Shown piece by piece: positions 10,615-19,451 of a DNA stretch of 64,000 bases. A program made the position numbers and the translations under genes. The notes below the pieces were generated by a model. The model was not told the origin of the DNA. It was given only the letters and a program-made list of their open reading frames with translations, and did not search any database. Source of the stretch: Symbiodinium natans. Its lineage: Eukaryota; Sar; Dinophyceae; Suessiales; Symbiodiniaceae. Numbering within the stretch: the stretch's first letter is position 1; the number at the start of each line of letters is the position of its first letter. The DNA lies in assembly GCA_905221605.1 (NCBI GenBank), contig CAJNDS010000202.1, forward strand, positions 62,001 through 126,000, in the 5' to 3' direction.

Positions 10615-11565
10615 TTAACTAAGCTGTGGTGAAGTGGGTCTCGTAGCATTGGCGAGAAGTGTTTGCTCAAAACGATGTGCGGCACAGGGCAGGTTTAGTG
10701 CTTCTCCGCTGCAAGCTTCATCGATCCGCTGTTCTTCCGGAACTCTGCCCGTCGCGATTTTGAAGGCTCGAAACCTTGCCTGAAGTAGCTAACCTTCCCT
10801 AAGATCAGGTTCTTGTGTGATCCCTTTGACTTGGTTTGGACATGCTTACTCCACCCTTCGCGCGTGTGGTTTCGGGTTTAGGGGCGGATTCGGGGAAGTG
10901 AAGTTGATACATGCTGCCAAAACGATGGGTCAACTCACCTTTCATGGTTCATGCTTAGACATCCAACAAACCTAAATAAATCCTAAACCCTAAACCCTAA
11001 ACCCCCTGACTACATGGTCTCCGCTGCCGGTACTGCAGAGCCTGTGGTAGGGGTCAAGACCCATGAAGCAAAAGAAGCACTCTTCTTTCTGGCTTGGTTT
11101 TGCGTCATCTTCGGCAAATGAGTGCTTGTCCGAAACTTTACCCCTGTGAAGCCTTCAAAAACTAGCATCTTCAACTTTGCCTTCGGTTCAGGGTTTAGGG
11201 TTTTCATATCAAAGACAACGGAACACAAATCGTTAGGGAACTATTGGAAAACGATTCTGGGCTCCGTGATCTTGACACTGCCTAGAATCTAGAACCCTAA
11301 ACCCAAACCCCTAAACCCTAAACCCTAAACGCAAATCCCTACATCCCAAACCCTACGCCCTGAACCCCAAACCCAGAACCCTTGCTCCTACAACCTAGTT
11401 AGGTTCGGCTTTATAAGCCCTTCGCCCTGAACCCTAAACCCTAAGCCCGACGCCCTGAACCCTAAGCCCTTCCGCAGCTTGTTGGAGCTGAGAAGGTTCC
11501 GGAACCCTATGAAGCCCATAAGCCCTAGACTTAACATGAAGCACTCAGCCCTTTCGAGCCCCTAG
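10615..11565 (-). CDS. Multi-exon minus gene, unrecognised, with stop
   Basis: The terminal exon 10615-10772 reads ATGRVPEEQRIDEACSGEAL and ends with TAA. Upstream: 10800-10860 (VSMSKPSQRDHTR), 10946-10972 (FVGCLSMNHE before GTGAGT), 11010-11231 (KLKMLVFEGFTGVKFRTSTH), 11240-11285 (GSVKITEPRIVF) and 11469-11565 (GLMGFIGFRNLLSSNKLRK). In 11010-11231 a telomere-like stretch (AAAACCCTAAACCCTGAACC, sense) stays in frame as KTLNPEP instead of being an obvious intron. No domain recognised. Confidence 0.4.
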
Positions 11566-11615
11566 GGTTTAGGGTTTAGGGTTTAGGGTTTAGGGTTTAG
11601 GGTTTAGGGTTTAGG

Positions 11616-12235
11616 AGACCCGGAACAGACTCCAAGGATTTCCACCCTTGGCACAAAACCAGGACCTCAAGCACCCCAAATCAAGGGGGGCTTTCCTTCT
11701 GGGGAGATTTGGGAGGGCCCTGTGACCAATAGATAGTATGAATAGACACAGATACATATATAAATATATATGTATAAACAAGTATACTCTATCTCTGGGG
11801 TATGATGGGGCTATATGGGGGTCAGGCCCATTGGAGATGTGAGGCTTTTTCGGGCCGGGGGGGGCTATTAACAAACAAATATACCTAAAGACTTATGTGT
11901 ATAGATACATAATTGCATAAATGTAGTGGTGATAGATAGGGTCGGGGGGGGGGTACTCCTCGAGGCCAAGCTGGTAGCCTCCTTGGGGTGGCGCGGCGCA
12001 CAACTCGATGCTGGGAGTTTTGGTGAGACGTTGAGTTGAACCTATCTGTTCTTTGGCATCTGGGAACCCCCTAAACCCTAAACCCTAAACCCTAAACCCT
12101 AAACCCTAAACCCTAAACCCTGAACCCTGAACCCCAAACCCCGAACTCCAAACCCCAAACCCAGCGCCTCCCAAAGCCCAAGACCGGTCAAGTTCCGACC
12201 CTCCTCTGGTGCATCTGGGCTTGAGCTCTTCTTTT
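11616..12235 (+). CDS. Plus-strand exon islands
   Basis: 11616-11740 (PEQTPRISTLGTKPGPQAPQ) and 11957-12017 (EAKLVASLGWRGAQLDAGSF followed by GTGAGA donor), then 12160-12235 (KAQDRSSSDPPLVHLGLSS). The first segment is also open on the minus strand; the donor after 12017 favours plus. Product unknown. Confidence 0.3.
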
Positions 12236-12413
12236 TGAATGGCTTTCGTGTCGTTTCCATCTAGCTGACTCGGTTTACGGTTTAGGGTGGCAAAAGCAAC
12301 AAGTACAGGGCTTAGGGCTTAGGGCTTAGGGCTTAGGGTTTAGGGTTTAGGGCTTAGGGTTTAGGGTTTAGGGTCTAGGGTGAGCTGAAAAAATATCCCT
12401 AAGCCCTTTCCAA

Positions 12414-13035
12414 AACCTCCTCTGCGGTTCCATGCAACATCGCCCGCCAGAGCCCAGAACCCGAATCCCCAAGAGGCTGCTGAGCTCTGGGGGTCGTGTT
12501 GTTTTGTTGCCATCGTGCGAGGGGGGGGAGGGGGTTGGGGGTTGGGGGTTGGGGGTTAGGGGTTAGGGTTTAGGGTTTAGGGTTTAGGGTTCAGGGTTTA
12601 GGGTTTTAGGGATTTTTGGCACCCGCATAGCTGGACGATCCACATCCCTGCGTTTAGTCTTTAGGGTTTACAGGTTTGGGGTTTCTGCAAGCACTCTCAG
12701 GGTTTAGGGTTTAAGTAGGGTTTAGGTTTAGGGTTTAGGGTTTAGGGTTTAGGGTTTAGGGTTTAGGGTTTAGGGTTTAAGTAGGGCTCAGGGTTTAGGG
12801 TTGAGGTAATCCGATTCTGGACAAGCGTCGCGGGGCTGCGCTGACGGCAACTTCGACTCCTCTCCTCTGTGGGAAACCCTAAACCCTAAACCCGAAACCC
12901 TAAACCCTGAACCCTGAACCCTAAACCCTAAACCCTAAACCCTAAACCTGTGGGCTCTGCTTGGAGGTGAATGGCACTCGGGGCTCTGCAGCCTTTACTC
13001 AACTTTTCCCTGTTGAGGGCTTTTTGCTAATTAGG
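12414..13035. other. Exon-like islands of undecided strand
   Basis: 12414-12500, 12609-12654, 12820-12870 and 12948-13035 are unique-sequence islands between telomere-motif blocks. Both strands read as plausible peptides (minus at 12414-12500 starts MATKQHDPQSSAASWGF; plus at 12948 reads CGLCLEVNGTRGSAAF). By analogy they are likely exons, but I cannot orient them. Confidence 0.3.
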
Positions 13036-13124
13036 GTGTTTAGGGTTTAGGGTGCTTTCTGTAGGGTGTTCAGGGTCTGGGTGTTTGAGGATTTAGGGCG
13101 TTCAGGGTGTTTAGGGTTTAGGGT

Positions 13125-13660
13125 CCTTCGAAGTCCTTCAACATGCAGCTATTGTCCCCTTATGGATGAGTATGATTCCAAATGGTTCAAAAGGCCGACT
13201 TCGAACACCGCGAGATCCAAGTCTCCTTAGAACGAACAAAGTGAACTCCTTTGACCGAGAGGCGGGAAAGTACGTGATGACTTTTGCCCCCTTATGCATA
13301 TACCCTAAAGAAACTTCCTTTCCTTTCCCAAATTCGTTCGCTTAGAGATGCTATACCTGTTAAGTTCCCGTCCCTGTCCTGTATGATCTTTTTGCACTCT
13401 TACCCCCCCTGAAAACGTCCGGGAGTGGCACTTTTCAAGGCTTGCCCCACGATCTTGCGCCCAAACCGTAGCCAAGCCAGGGAAACAAGGGACAGGCTCT
13501 TGGAATCGAAATGTCAGCTTAGGGGAACAGGGTCCGGTTGTTCCTCTTTTCTAGTAGAACCCCAAGCAACTAAGGACATGGTCCGTCAGCGTCATTAAAG
13601 GCTGCATGTAGGATATACGCCCTAAATGAATTCTAGACCCTAAGCCCTGAACCCTGAACC
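13125..13660. other. Repeat-free unique stretch
   Basis: Over 500 bases without telomere motif. A plus frame is open at about 13411-13550 (NVREWHFSRLAPRSCAQTVA) and a minus one at 13412-13511. It could hold an exon or be an intergenic spacer. Confidence 0.25.
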
Positions 13661-13683
13661 CCTAAACCCTAAACCCTAAACCC

Positions 13684-13955
13684 CTATGAGCAGAGCATGG
13701 GCTGCTGCCTCTGCCAGTAGCGGCTCATCCGAGGCTTCGCTTGTGGGCTGTCGTCCTGGCAATGGCTCTCTGCAAGTATAGCTTGGACACTTTGGATTCC
13801 CACTGCAGGCTTCAGAGCCCGCCCACCCAAAATATCTTCGTTAGAAGGGCAATCTGTTTGCTTTAAGAACCACACAGAAAACTTAAAATACACGTAAAAA
13901 TCATGAACAACAATCTTCCTTCTAAGGGCAATATCGGGAGTTTATTTTTTTTCTT

Positions 13956-13992
<37 letters not shown>

Positions 13993-15440
13993 GGGGGGGG
14001 GTTCCTAAGCAGATAGTAGGTTCCAGCGGACAACGAAAAATGCCCGGGCGGCACCAGCCAGGATGCCCATCTGCCAGGTGTTGAGGTTTCGGAACGGCTC
14101 TTTGGGTTAAGAGGATTCGGCGGGTTCTGTTCAAGTCAAGTCAGTGGGTTTGGTTTAGAGTTTAGGGTTTAGGGTTTAGGGTCCAGGGTTTAGGGATTAG
14201 GGGCTGGACTCAACATGGGACCTGTCATTCTTCGGCTCGATCGGGGGGCCAATGCTTGAGGGTCAGGTGCTTCTGGTACAGCACAAAAACACAGGCCGGG
14301 GAATAAAACTGGATCCTGGAGTGAGGGTTTAGGGTTTAGGGTTTAGGGTTTAGGGTTTAGGGTTTAGGGTTTAGGGTTTAGGGTTTGAAGGCAGGGTAGC
14401 ATCATGGATCTTCACTAGTGGGTCTCACCATCAGAGCCTAGCCAGCTAGCAAGGACCACTGGAAGATCAGGGATGGCTGTAGGACGGACACACACACACA
14501 ATCCTATATCCAAGCTGCTCAAACAGACAAGTTTCTGACATGAGCCCGGCCTTAACTACTAAGAACATCTCTACAAGCGAGGAATGTACTTCCACCTCCA
14601 CCTCCCCCTGAAGGGGCATATGAATTCCGAAACCCCAAACCCTAAACCCTAAACCCTAAACGCATGGAAAACCTCCCGGGTGCACCTGCCAGGCTGTACC
14701 CAGCAACCGCCGTGCAGTGGTGAGGTCGAAATCGGGAGCCTCGTACCCCAAGATGATGTCTGGGGGCTTGGGATGTTCGACCTTATCCTTAAATAGGGAT
14801 TAGAGTGCTCCCTATTATAGTCTATCAGGGACTGTCGGTATAAGGGGGGAACATCCATAAATCTGGGGTTTGGGGAATCTCTGCAACCTTTTGTCTACGG
14901 GCTCAGACCGGCTGCTCAGGCTTTCCGGGTTAGGGTTTAGGGTTTAGGGTTTAGGGTTTAGGGTTTAGGGTTTAGGGTTTAGGGTTCAGGGTTCTTATGC
15001 AGATGTAAAAATTGTCTAGAAATACATACTATACACAGTAGCATACTGTGTACACACGTACATACTTCTAGAGGGTCTGGAGTGAGGCCCCCTCAACAGC
15101 GACTTGATTTCGACGTGGGGGGGGGGCTAGAAGGGAATCTCTTCGCATTGTGATGCGATGGAGAAGCAGCCCCGAAGTTCGAAGGTGGGGTTTAGGGTCT
15201 TATGGCTGAGGGTGATGTGCAATGTGGGGGGTTACGAAAACAGGGGCTACCTTTTTGGGTCCTTATCATAGGGGGATCCTACTATTTTGGGGGTCTATTC
15301 TAGGGTCCCCTCTATTCGAAAACCCCTAAACCCTAAACCCCAAACCCCAATGTGCGCAGCTGGGTCGCAAAGGACGTGGGCAGGGAGACGTCCAGCTTGA
15401 AGTCGAGCCTTTTCTTGGTCTTTGAAGGTTCCAAGAAGCC
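13684..15440 (-). CDS. Multi-exon minus gene, unrecognised, with stop
   Basis: Exons in coding order: 15348-15440 (SKTKKRLDFKLDVSLPTSFA), 15065-15185, 14872-14926 (ESLSSRSEPVDKRLQRFP), 14663-14767 (DIILGYEAPDFDLTTARRLL), 14465-14630 (VEVHSSLVEMFLVVKAGLM), 14226-14322 (IQFYSPACVFVLYQKHLTLK), 14015-14134 (RRILLTQRAVPKPQHLADGH) and 13684-13920 (VWFLKQTDCPSNEDILGG) ending at a stop. The introns are element A (14769-14857), element G expanded to a G44 run (13930-14015), and telomere arrays. Residues are mixed and protein-like, but no family is recognised. It may continue upstream into the next gene. Confidence 0.45.
13930..14015. mobile_element. Family G remnant with T17/G44 tract
   Basis: Right arm GGGGTTCCTAAGCAGATAGTAGG matches family G. 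The interior is T-rich and then about 44 G with one T. It separates two minus exons. Confidence 0.6.
14325..14386 (+). repeat. Telomere-motif array
   Basis: Eight to nine perfect TTTAGGG units between exons at 14226-14322 and 14465-14630. Confidence 0.95.
14769..14857. mobile_element. Introner-like palindrome, family A, likely intron
   Basis: TTGGGATGTTCGACC at the left, GGGGGGAACATCCA at the right. It sits directly between the minus exons at 14872-14926 and 14663-14767. Confidence 0.8.
15218..15322. mobile_element. Introner-like palindrome, family E
   Basis: TGTGGGGGGTTACGAAAACAGGGG at the left and CCCCTCTATTCGAAAACCCC at the right. Interior GGATCC-containing and diverged. Confidence 0.6.
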
Positions 15441-15515
15441 CTAAACCCTAAACCCTAAACCCTAAACCCTAAACCCTAAACCCTGAACCCTAAACCCTAA
15501 ACCCTAAACCCTAAC
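15440..15515 (-). repeat. Telomere-motif array (CCCTAAA)n
   Basis: Ten units with one CCCTGAA variant. Confidence 0.95.
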
Positions 15516-15543
15516 ACACCAAAGATGGCAAAGTCTTGTAACT

Positions 15544-18146
15544 CTACCTGTAGACGATCCTTGCCGGCTTGAAAGAGGAGGTGCTTTGTGGCTTCAGGAG
15601 TTTGCTTGTGAGTCTCCAAAAAGCACTGCAAGTTAGTCCCAACCAAGTCACGGTAGCATACGCTTCAGCTCCGAAAGTCCTCAGTAGCGTCCATCTGTAA
15701 TTTTTTGTCAGTATCTGCTTTGAATTGGAGCAATGATGAGGCCCCTCAGTCTCAGAAGAGGCGAATGGGGCCATGGCCCCCAAACTCCAAGACAGGCTGG
15801 TAAAAATTATAGCATTCATGAAAATCATAAGAACAGTAGCAATATGAACAACCCCCACCATTGTCGTGGCAGAGAAAGCTATCACAACACAAATGCTACT
15901 AGCAGCTAGGAATAGAAAGGGTCGTTTTGGTTGAAAGGGGTTTTTAAGGGAACCGAAGCCCTGAAAAAAGGGGAAATAAGAGCCTACTTTGGATCTCCCC
16001 TATTATAGTCCCTATTCAGGACTGTTATTATACAGGGGAACATCCCAAGTTTAAGGGGTTTATCAGGGAACCTATAAACCCTGAACCCTAAACCCTAAAC
16101 CCTAAACCCTAAACCCTAAGAAAAAGGAAATGAGGGCCTTCTCGGGGTCCTAAAGCCGCCTTCTTTTGCAGGCCAGGTCGCGGAGCTTCTCCGTCACGGA
16201 TCCCAGGTCCTTCTTGCAGAGCGGTGCTTGGAGCTCTCTGAAAGTTTGGTTTAGGGTTTAGGGTTTAGGGTTTAGGGTTTAGGGTTTAGGGTTTAGGGTT
16301 TAGGGTTTAGGGTTTAGGGTTTAGGGTTTAGGGTTTGGGGCTTAGGGTTTAGGGGGGTTTAGGATATCTGGACTGTGGGCCGCGGAACCACTGCTTGCTT
16401 AAGAACCCCAAAATATCAATTAAGAATCCCTGTATTACCGAGAAATATACATAAATATATATGTATGTTTATATTTCTGTTTATATTTACTTATATGTTT
16501 TTACTTTTGGGGGTGGTTCTTAAGCAAACAAGAAAGGGAGGACCCCTCAAAATGCAGGGCCTCCCAGCCGCGGCTAAAGTGGTCCAAGTACTTGGAGAAT
16601 ACCGCGCTGATGCCTTAGTAGCCCAGTATCACCAAATTCTAGTCAGAGTTTAGGGTCTAGGGTTTAGGGTTTAGGGCTTGTTGCTTTGGAAGGGAACCTT
16701 GAACCAAAAACGGGGTATGAAGGGCACCACTGGGCTACCACGATGCTGGCATCCGCGGCCGCAGCTTGCAGGTCCTCTGCGCAGGTCGTTCGGGGCTTCG
16801 ATTTAGACTCGCTTGAAACCCCTGACATGGCTCTAAACCCTCTAAGCCCTACAAAGCCAAGCAAAAAGCCCATAAACCCTCTAAACCCCATAAAACCTCA
16901 TAAGCCCTGTTGAACCCTACATAGGCGTTGTTTTTTGGGTTCTTGGGCTTGTCAGCTTAAGATGACACGTGCGGCCATTTCGCGGAGCATCACGACTTAG
17001 TTGCTGAGTTCATAGGCCCCGGAAGAGTGTACACTGTCAGTCCTAGAGGGGATTATAGTATCCCAAAACGTGTAACTAGTGTACTCGTTCTGCTACGAAG
17101 ACTACAAGCCATCTTAGCCAGAACAGTTCAGGGTCCCAAAAACCCAGAGCATGAGGGGTCCCTCCGAATTAGGGGGGCCATTTTCCGGAGACACGTTCTC
17201 TTGCCAGCCCAGTAACCATACTATGACAAGGGCACATCTCTTATTTTTTTCGGTTGGCTACTTTTATAAGGAAACCTTGGATTAAAAAAAGGGGAAAAAG
17301 GGTACCTCTGGGCTACGAAGTTCTCAGACACCTGAAGAATTGCAGTTCCCAAATCGGAGACCTTCCCCCTGGTTCTTGGTAGGGAATGGGGGAATGAGGG
17401 CCCTACATATACCCTTTCGGGAGTACAATATGGGGCCCTCGTTCCCTACTTAGAACCAGCCAGCATGTTCCCCCCTAAACCCTAAACCCTTTGAACCTGG
17501 AAGCTGCTTCATGCCAGGACCCCAAACCCTAAACCCTAAACCCTAAACCCTAAACCCTAAACCCTAAACCCTAAACCCTAAACCCTAAACCCTAAACCCG
17601 GAAGGCCTGAAGAGTCGGGAGCTTCACATCCTTGAGGAGTGGGAGCTGCTCCAGGGTGGTCAGGGACGGGCCTCCAGCGCCGGTAGGGTTTAGGGTTTAG
17701 GGTTTAGGGTTTAGGGTTTAGGGTTTGCCAGGCATTCAGAGACCGCAGCATTCTTGAAGAACTCCCGCTCCCGCCCCCAGTCTGAACCAGGTGGGCCTCA
17801 TACTCTTAAACCCAATAAGGGAAAATACAAAATGTCCCAAGGGCCTGCCGAGTAAAGAACCCCCCCCCAGCCCCCCCACCCCAACAGAAAAGAAGAGGCG
17901 AAAGCCGCTGGCCTGCGATAGGTTCGCGCGAGCTCCGCCGTTGGCTTCGAAAAGCTCGGGGCAAGTGCCTGCTTCATGGCTTCGTGGGCCTGGGGGGGGG
18001 GAAAGGGAGGGGGGCGGGAGTGGGTGGGGTGCTTGAACTTAGGCACTCTTCAGGGTGGGATGCATCTTTATCTTGCTCTGCGAGTGCTTTAGCAAATTGC
18101 TTACCTTTGGAGAGCATGAGCCGCAGCCACTTGGGGTCTCAGGCAT
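15544..18146 (-). CDS. Multi-exon minus gene with C-terminal membrane segment
   Basis: The putative start ATG at 18146 gives MPETPSGCGSCSPK ending AAAG|GTAAGC (canonical donor). Next 17890-17990 (AMKQALAPSFSKPTAELART) follows a long pyrimidine tract ending CAG. Then 17721-17785 (DWGREREFFKNAAVSECLA), 17596-17684 (LTTLEQLPLLKDVKLPTLQA), 17487-17520, 17319-17368 (KVSDLGTAILQVSEN), possibly 17119-17200, 16742-16830 (CAEDLQAAAADASIV), 16553-16614 (GISAVFSKYLDHFSRGWEAL), 16157-16249 (LQAPLCKKDLGSVTEKLRDL) and 15544-15905, which has a hydrophobic stretch (MVGVVHIATVLMIFMNAIIF) and ends at a stop. Introns are elements I, B, C and the D/A composite plus telomere arrays. The role is unknown; a membrane-anchored protein is inferred from the last exon. 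Confidence 0.45.
15906..16155. mobile_element. Composite introner: family D with family A half and telomere array
   Basis: Starts GCTAGGAATAGAAAGGGTCG and ends GGGCCTTCTCGGGGTCCTA (family D ends). Inside are a first D core (TTGAAAGGGGTTTTTAAGGGAACC...AAAAAAGGGG), a family A right half (GACTGTTATTATACAGGGGAACATCCCA at about 16020-16050), a second D core (TTTAAGGGGTTTATCAGGGAACC) and then (CCCTAAA)5 at the place where D normally has AACCCTAAAAAAAGGG. It separates exons 16157-16249 and 15544-15905. Confidence 0.75.
16251..16350 (+). repeat. Telomere-motif array
   Basis: About 13 TTTAGGG units, with GGGGCTTAGGG and AGGGGGG variants at the right edge. Confidence 0.95.
16388..16535. mobile_element. 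Introner-like palindrome, family G
   Basis: CCACTGCTTGCTTAAGAACCCC versus GGGGGTGGTTCTTAAGCAAAC. The centre is an A/T-rich TATA microsatellite. Confidence 0.65.
16616..16740. mobile_element. Family C introner carrying an internal telomere block
   Basis: Left TAGCCCAGTATCACCAAATTC, right AAGGGCACCACTGGGCTACCA. Between them is GTCTAGGGTTTAGGGTTTAGGG. In the minus sense it starts G|GTAGCCCAGTGG after exon 16742-16830 and ends CTACTAAG before exon 16553-16614, i.e. GT...AG. Confidence 0.75.
17027..17215 (+). CDS. Alternative plus-strand ORF
   Basis: A 60-codon plus frame (TSVLVLLRRLQAILARTVQG). The minus strand also has an open island here (SPENGPPNSEGPLMLWVFG, 17119-17200). The surrounding exons are minus, so I rate this low. 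Confidence 0.15.
   Translation: MYTVSPRGDYSIPKRVTSVLVLLRRLQAILARTVQGPKNPEHEGSLRIRGAIFRRHVLLPAQ
17203..17318. mobile_element. Introner-like palindrome, family C
   Basis: AGCCCAGTAACCATACTATGACAAGGGC at the left and AAAAAGGGTACCTCTGGGCTACGAAG at the right. Adjoins exon 17319-17368. Confidence 0.8.
17369..17460. mobile_element. Introner-like palindrome, family B
   Basis: CTGGTTCTTGGTAGGGAATGGGGG at the left and CCCTCGTTCCCTACTTAGAACCAG at the right, enclosing CCCTTTCGGGAG. Adjoins the other side of exon 17319-17368, so this 50-base exon is bracketed by two different element families. Confidence 0.85.
17520..17598 (-). repeat. Telomere-motif array (CCCTAAA)n
   Basis: About 11 perfect units between exons 17487-17520 and 17596-17684. 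Confidence 0.95.
17786..17856. mobile_element. Family I introner, truncated
   Basis: GTGGGCCTCATACTCTTAAACCCAATAAGGGAAAATA...TGTCCCAAGGGCCTGCCGAG. The left half of the family (AGGATGGCCC...) is missing. Confidence 0.6.
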
Positions 18147-18462
18147 CGTCTTCCTAGTCTTCGAGCCTTCTCTCAAGTCGCAAGGGCTTTGGTCGGCAGA
18201 GTCTAGGCTAAAGTTGACTATGAGTTTTGCTGTGATTGCTCTGGGAATGAGACTTTCAACAGTCTCGTTCGTGGCCCAGCACGAAAGCTACCAGGTGTCT
18301 TGTACGGCATGCTATGGCAGCGACTCGCATTAAACTCCCGGCAACAAATCGATGAAGCAACATAGCTCAGGCGGAGCCTCCTGATCCTCTGTTCCGCAGT
18401 TAGGGCTTAATTAGGGCTTGCAAAAGCTTAGGGCCTCAGGGTTGGGGAGTTTGGGAGTAGGA

Positions 18463-18854
18463 CCGGTTCACGCCGTGTGCGGCCTCCGAGGAAGGAAAAT
18501 AAGTAAAGCCGCCGGTGCCGCGCAGGCGAGTCGCGTTGCTCTCAAAGGCAGTGGGCGCTGTACCTTACCCCAGTAAGGACTGTTATAGCATGAGGGGGAA
18601 CATCCCAAGGAGCACCCCAAATTTTGTTAAAAGGTTGCCCAGTCAGTACCTAAGTGCTGCAGCACGAGAGGGTTAGGTTTATCAGAGTCTCAGGATTGTT
18701 TGGGATCAGGAAAGCAGGAACCATTATGCAGAGAATTCAGAGAAGCCTGAAATCCTGGCTGCCAAGCGCTGGAAAAACACTGTGGGTCAAAGCCGGCACC
18801 CGAAACTTGCTTTTTTCCCATATGGTTCAGGATAACACCCACCCCCCCACCCCC

Positions 18855-18885
<31 letters not shown>

Positions 18886-19043
18886 AAAAAAAACAAAAAC
18901 AAAAGAGGGCCCATAGTTGAGAGCAGCCCTCTTGTCTCACTCCCTCTCCCTCTCCCACTGCCGCCGGCGTGCACTGTGAGGGTGCCCAGGGTGCCCAGGG
19001 AGCTGGCGCCCATGGCCGGCCTCAAGCCTGTCCAGGCTCCACT
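18463..19043 (-). CDS. Minus exon islands upstream of 18.4 kb
   Basis: 18463-18563 (FESNATRLRGTGGFTYFPSS), about 18650-18840 (GKKQVSGAGFDPQCFSSAWQ) and 18910-19043. They are separated by a family A half element (18565-18610) and a C34A18 tract (18842-18893). Probably one gene with a stop before 18463, or the 3' part of a neighbour. Product unknown. Confidence 0.35.
18565..18612. mobile_element. Family A right half only
   Basis: CCCAGTAAGGACTGTTATAGCATGAGGGGGAACATCCCA; no left arm is present. Confidence 0.6.
18842..18893. repeat. C34 A18 tract
   Basis: Homopolymer pair within a presumed intron of a minus gene, so T then G in the sense direction. Confidence 0.9.
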
Positions 19044-19123
19044 TAGGGTTTAGGGTTTTAGGGTTTAGGGTTTAGGGTTTAGGGTTTAGGGTTTAGGGTT
19101 TAGGGTTTAGGGTTTAGGGTTTA
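19043..19123 (+). repeat. Telomere-motif array abutting a palindrome
   Basis: About 11 TTTAGGG units running without a spacer into element H at 19124. Confidence 0.95.
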
Positions 19124-19257
19124 GGAGGTTCATGGTACTTATTAACCAATTATAGCTGTACTTATCACTAGACTTATAGCAAGATTAGGGCACTTAAGGG
19201 GCTTATAAGTGGGTTGTAAGTACATTTCTGATTGGCTCATAAGTACCATGAACCTCC
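19124..19257. mobile_element. Palindromic element, family H, intact
   Basis: GGAGGTTCATGGTACTTAT at the left is matched exactly by ATAAGTACCATGAACCTCC at the right. The interior has repeated ACTTATAAGC-like words. Relatives at 22221 and 31886. Confidence 0.85.
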
Positions 19258-19451
19258 AAGCAGGGTCGGTTCGGTTGCGGGTGTAGGGCTTAGAGGGATA
19301 CGAATACTAATAACGTAGTAGAAAAGACACCATACCAGAATGCCAAAAGACTAGAATAGTATGACAATATGTAAACCTTTTTTTCCACCCGCCAAGCAGA
19401 CCAGCCACGCTGCAGGGTGCAAATTCGGTGTGAGAGATCCTTTGTTGCATC

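Noticed and set aside
18055-18333. 92-codon plus ORF beginning MGCIFILLCECFSK
   Set aside because: It overlaps the minus first exon with a canonical GTAAGC donor and a strong acceptor downstream; possible but less likely.
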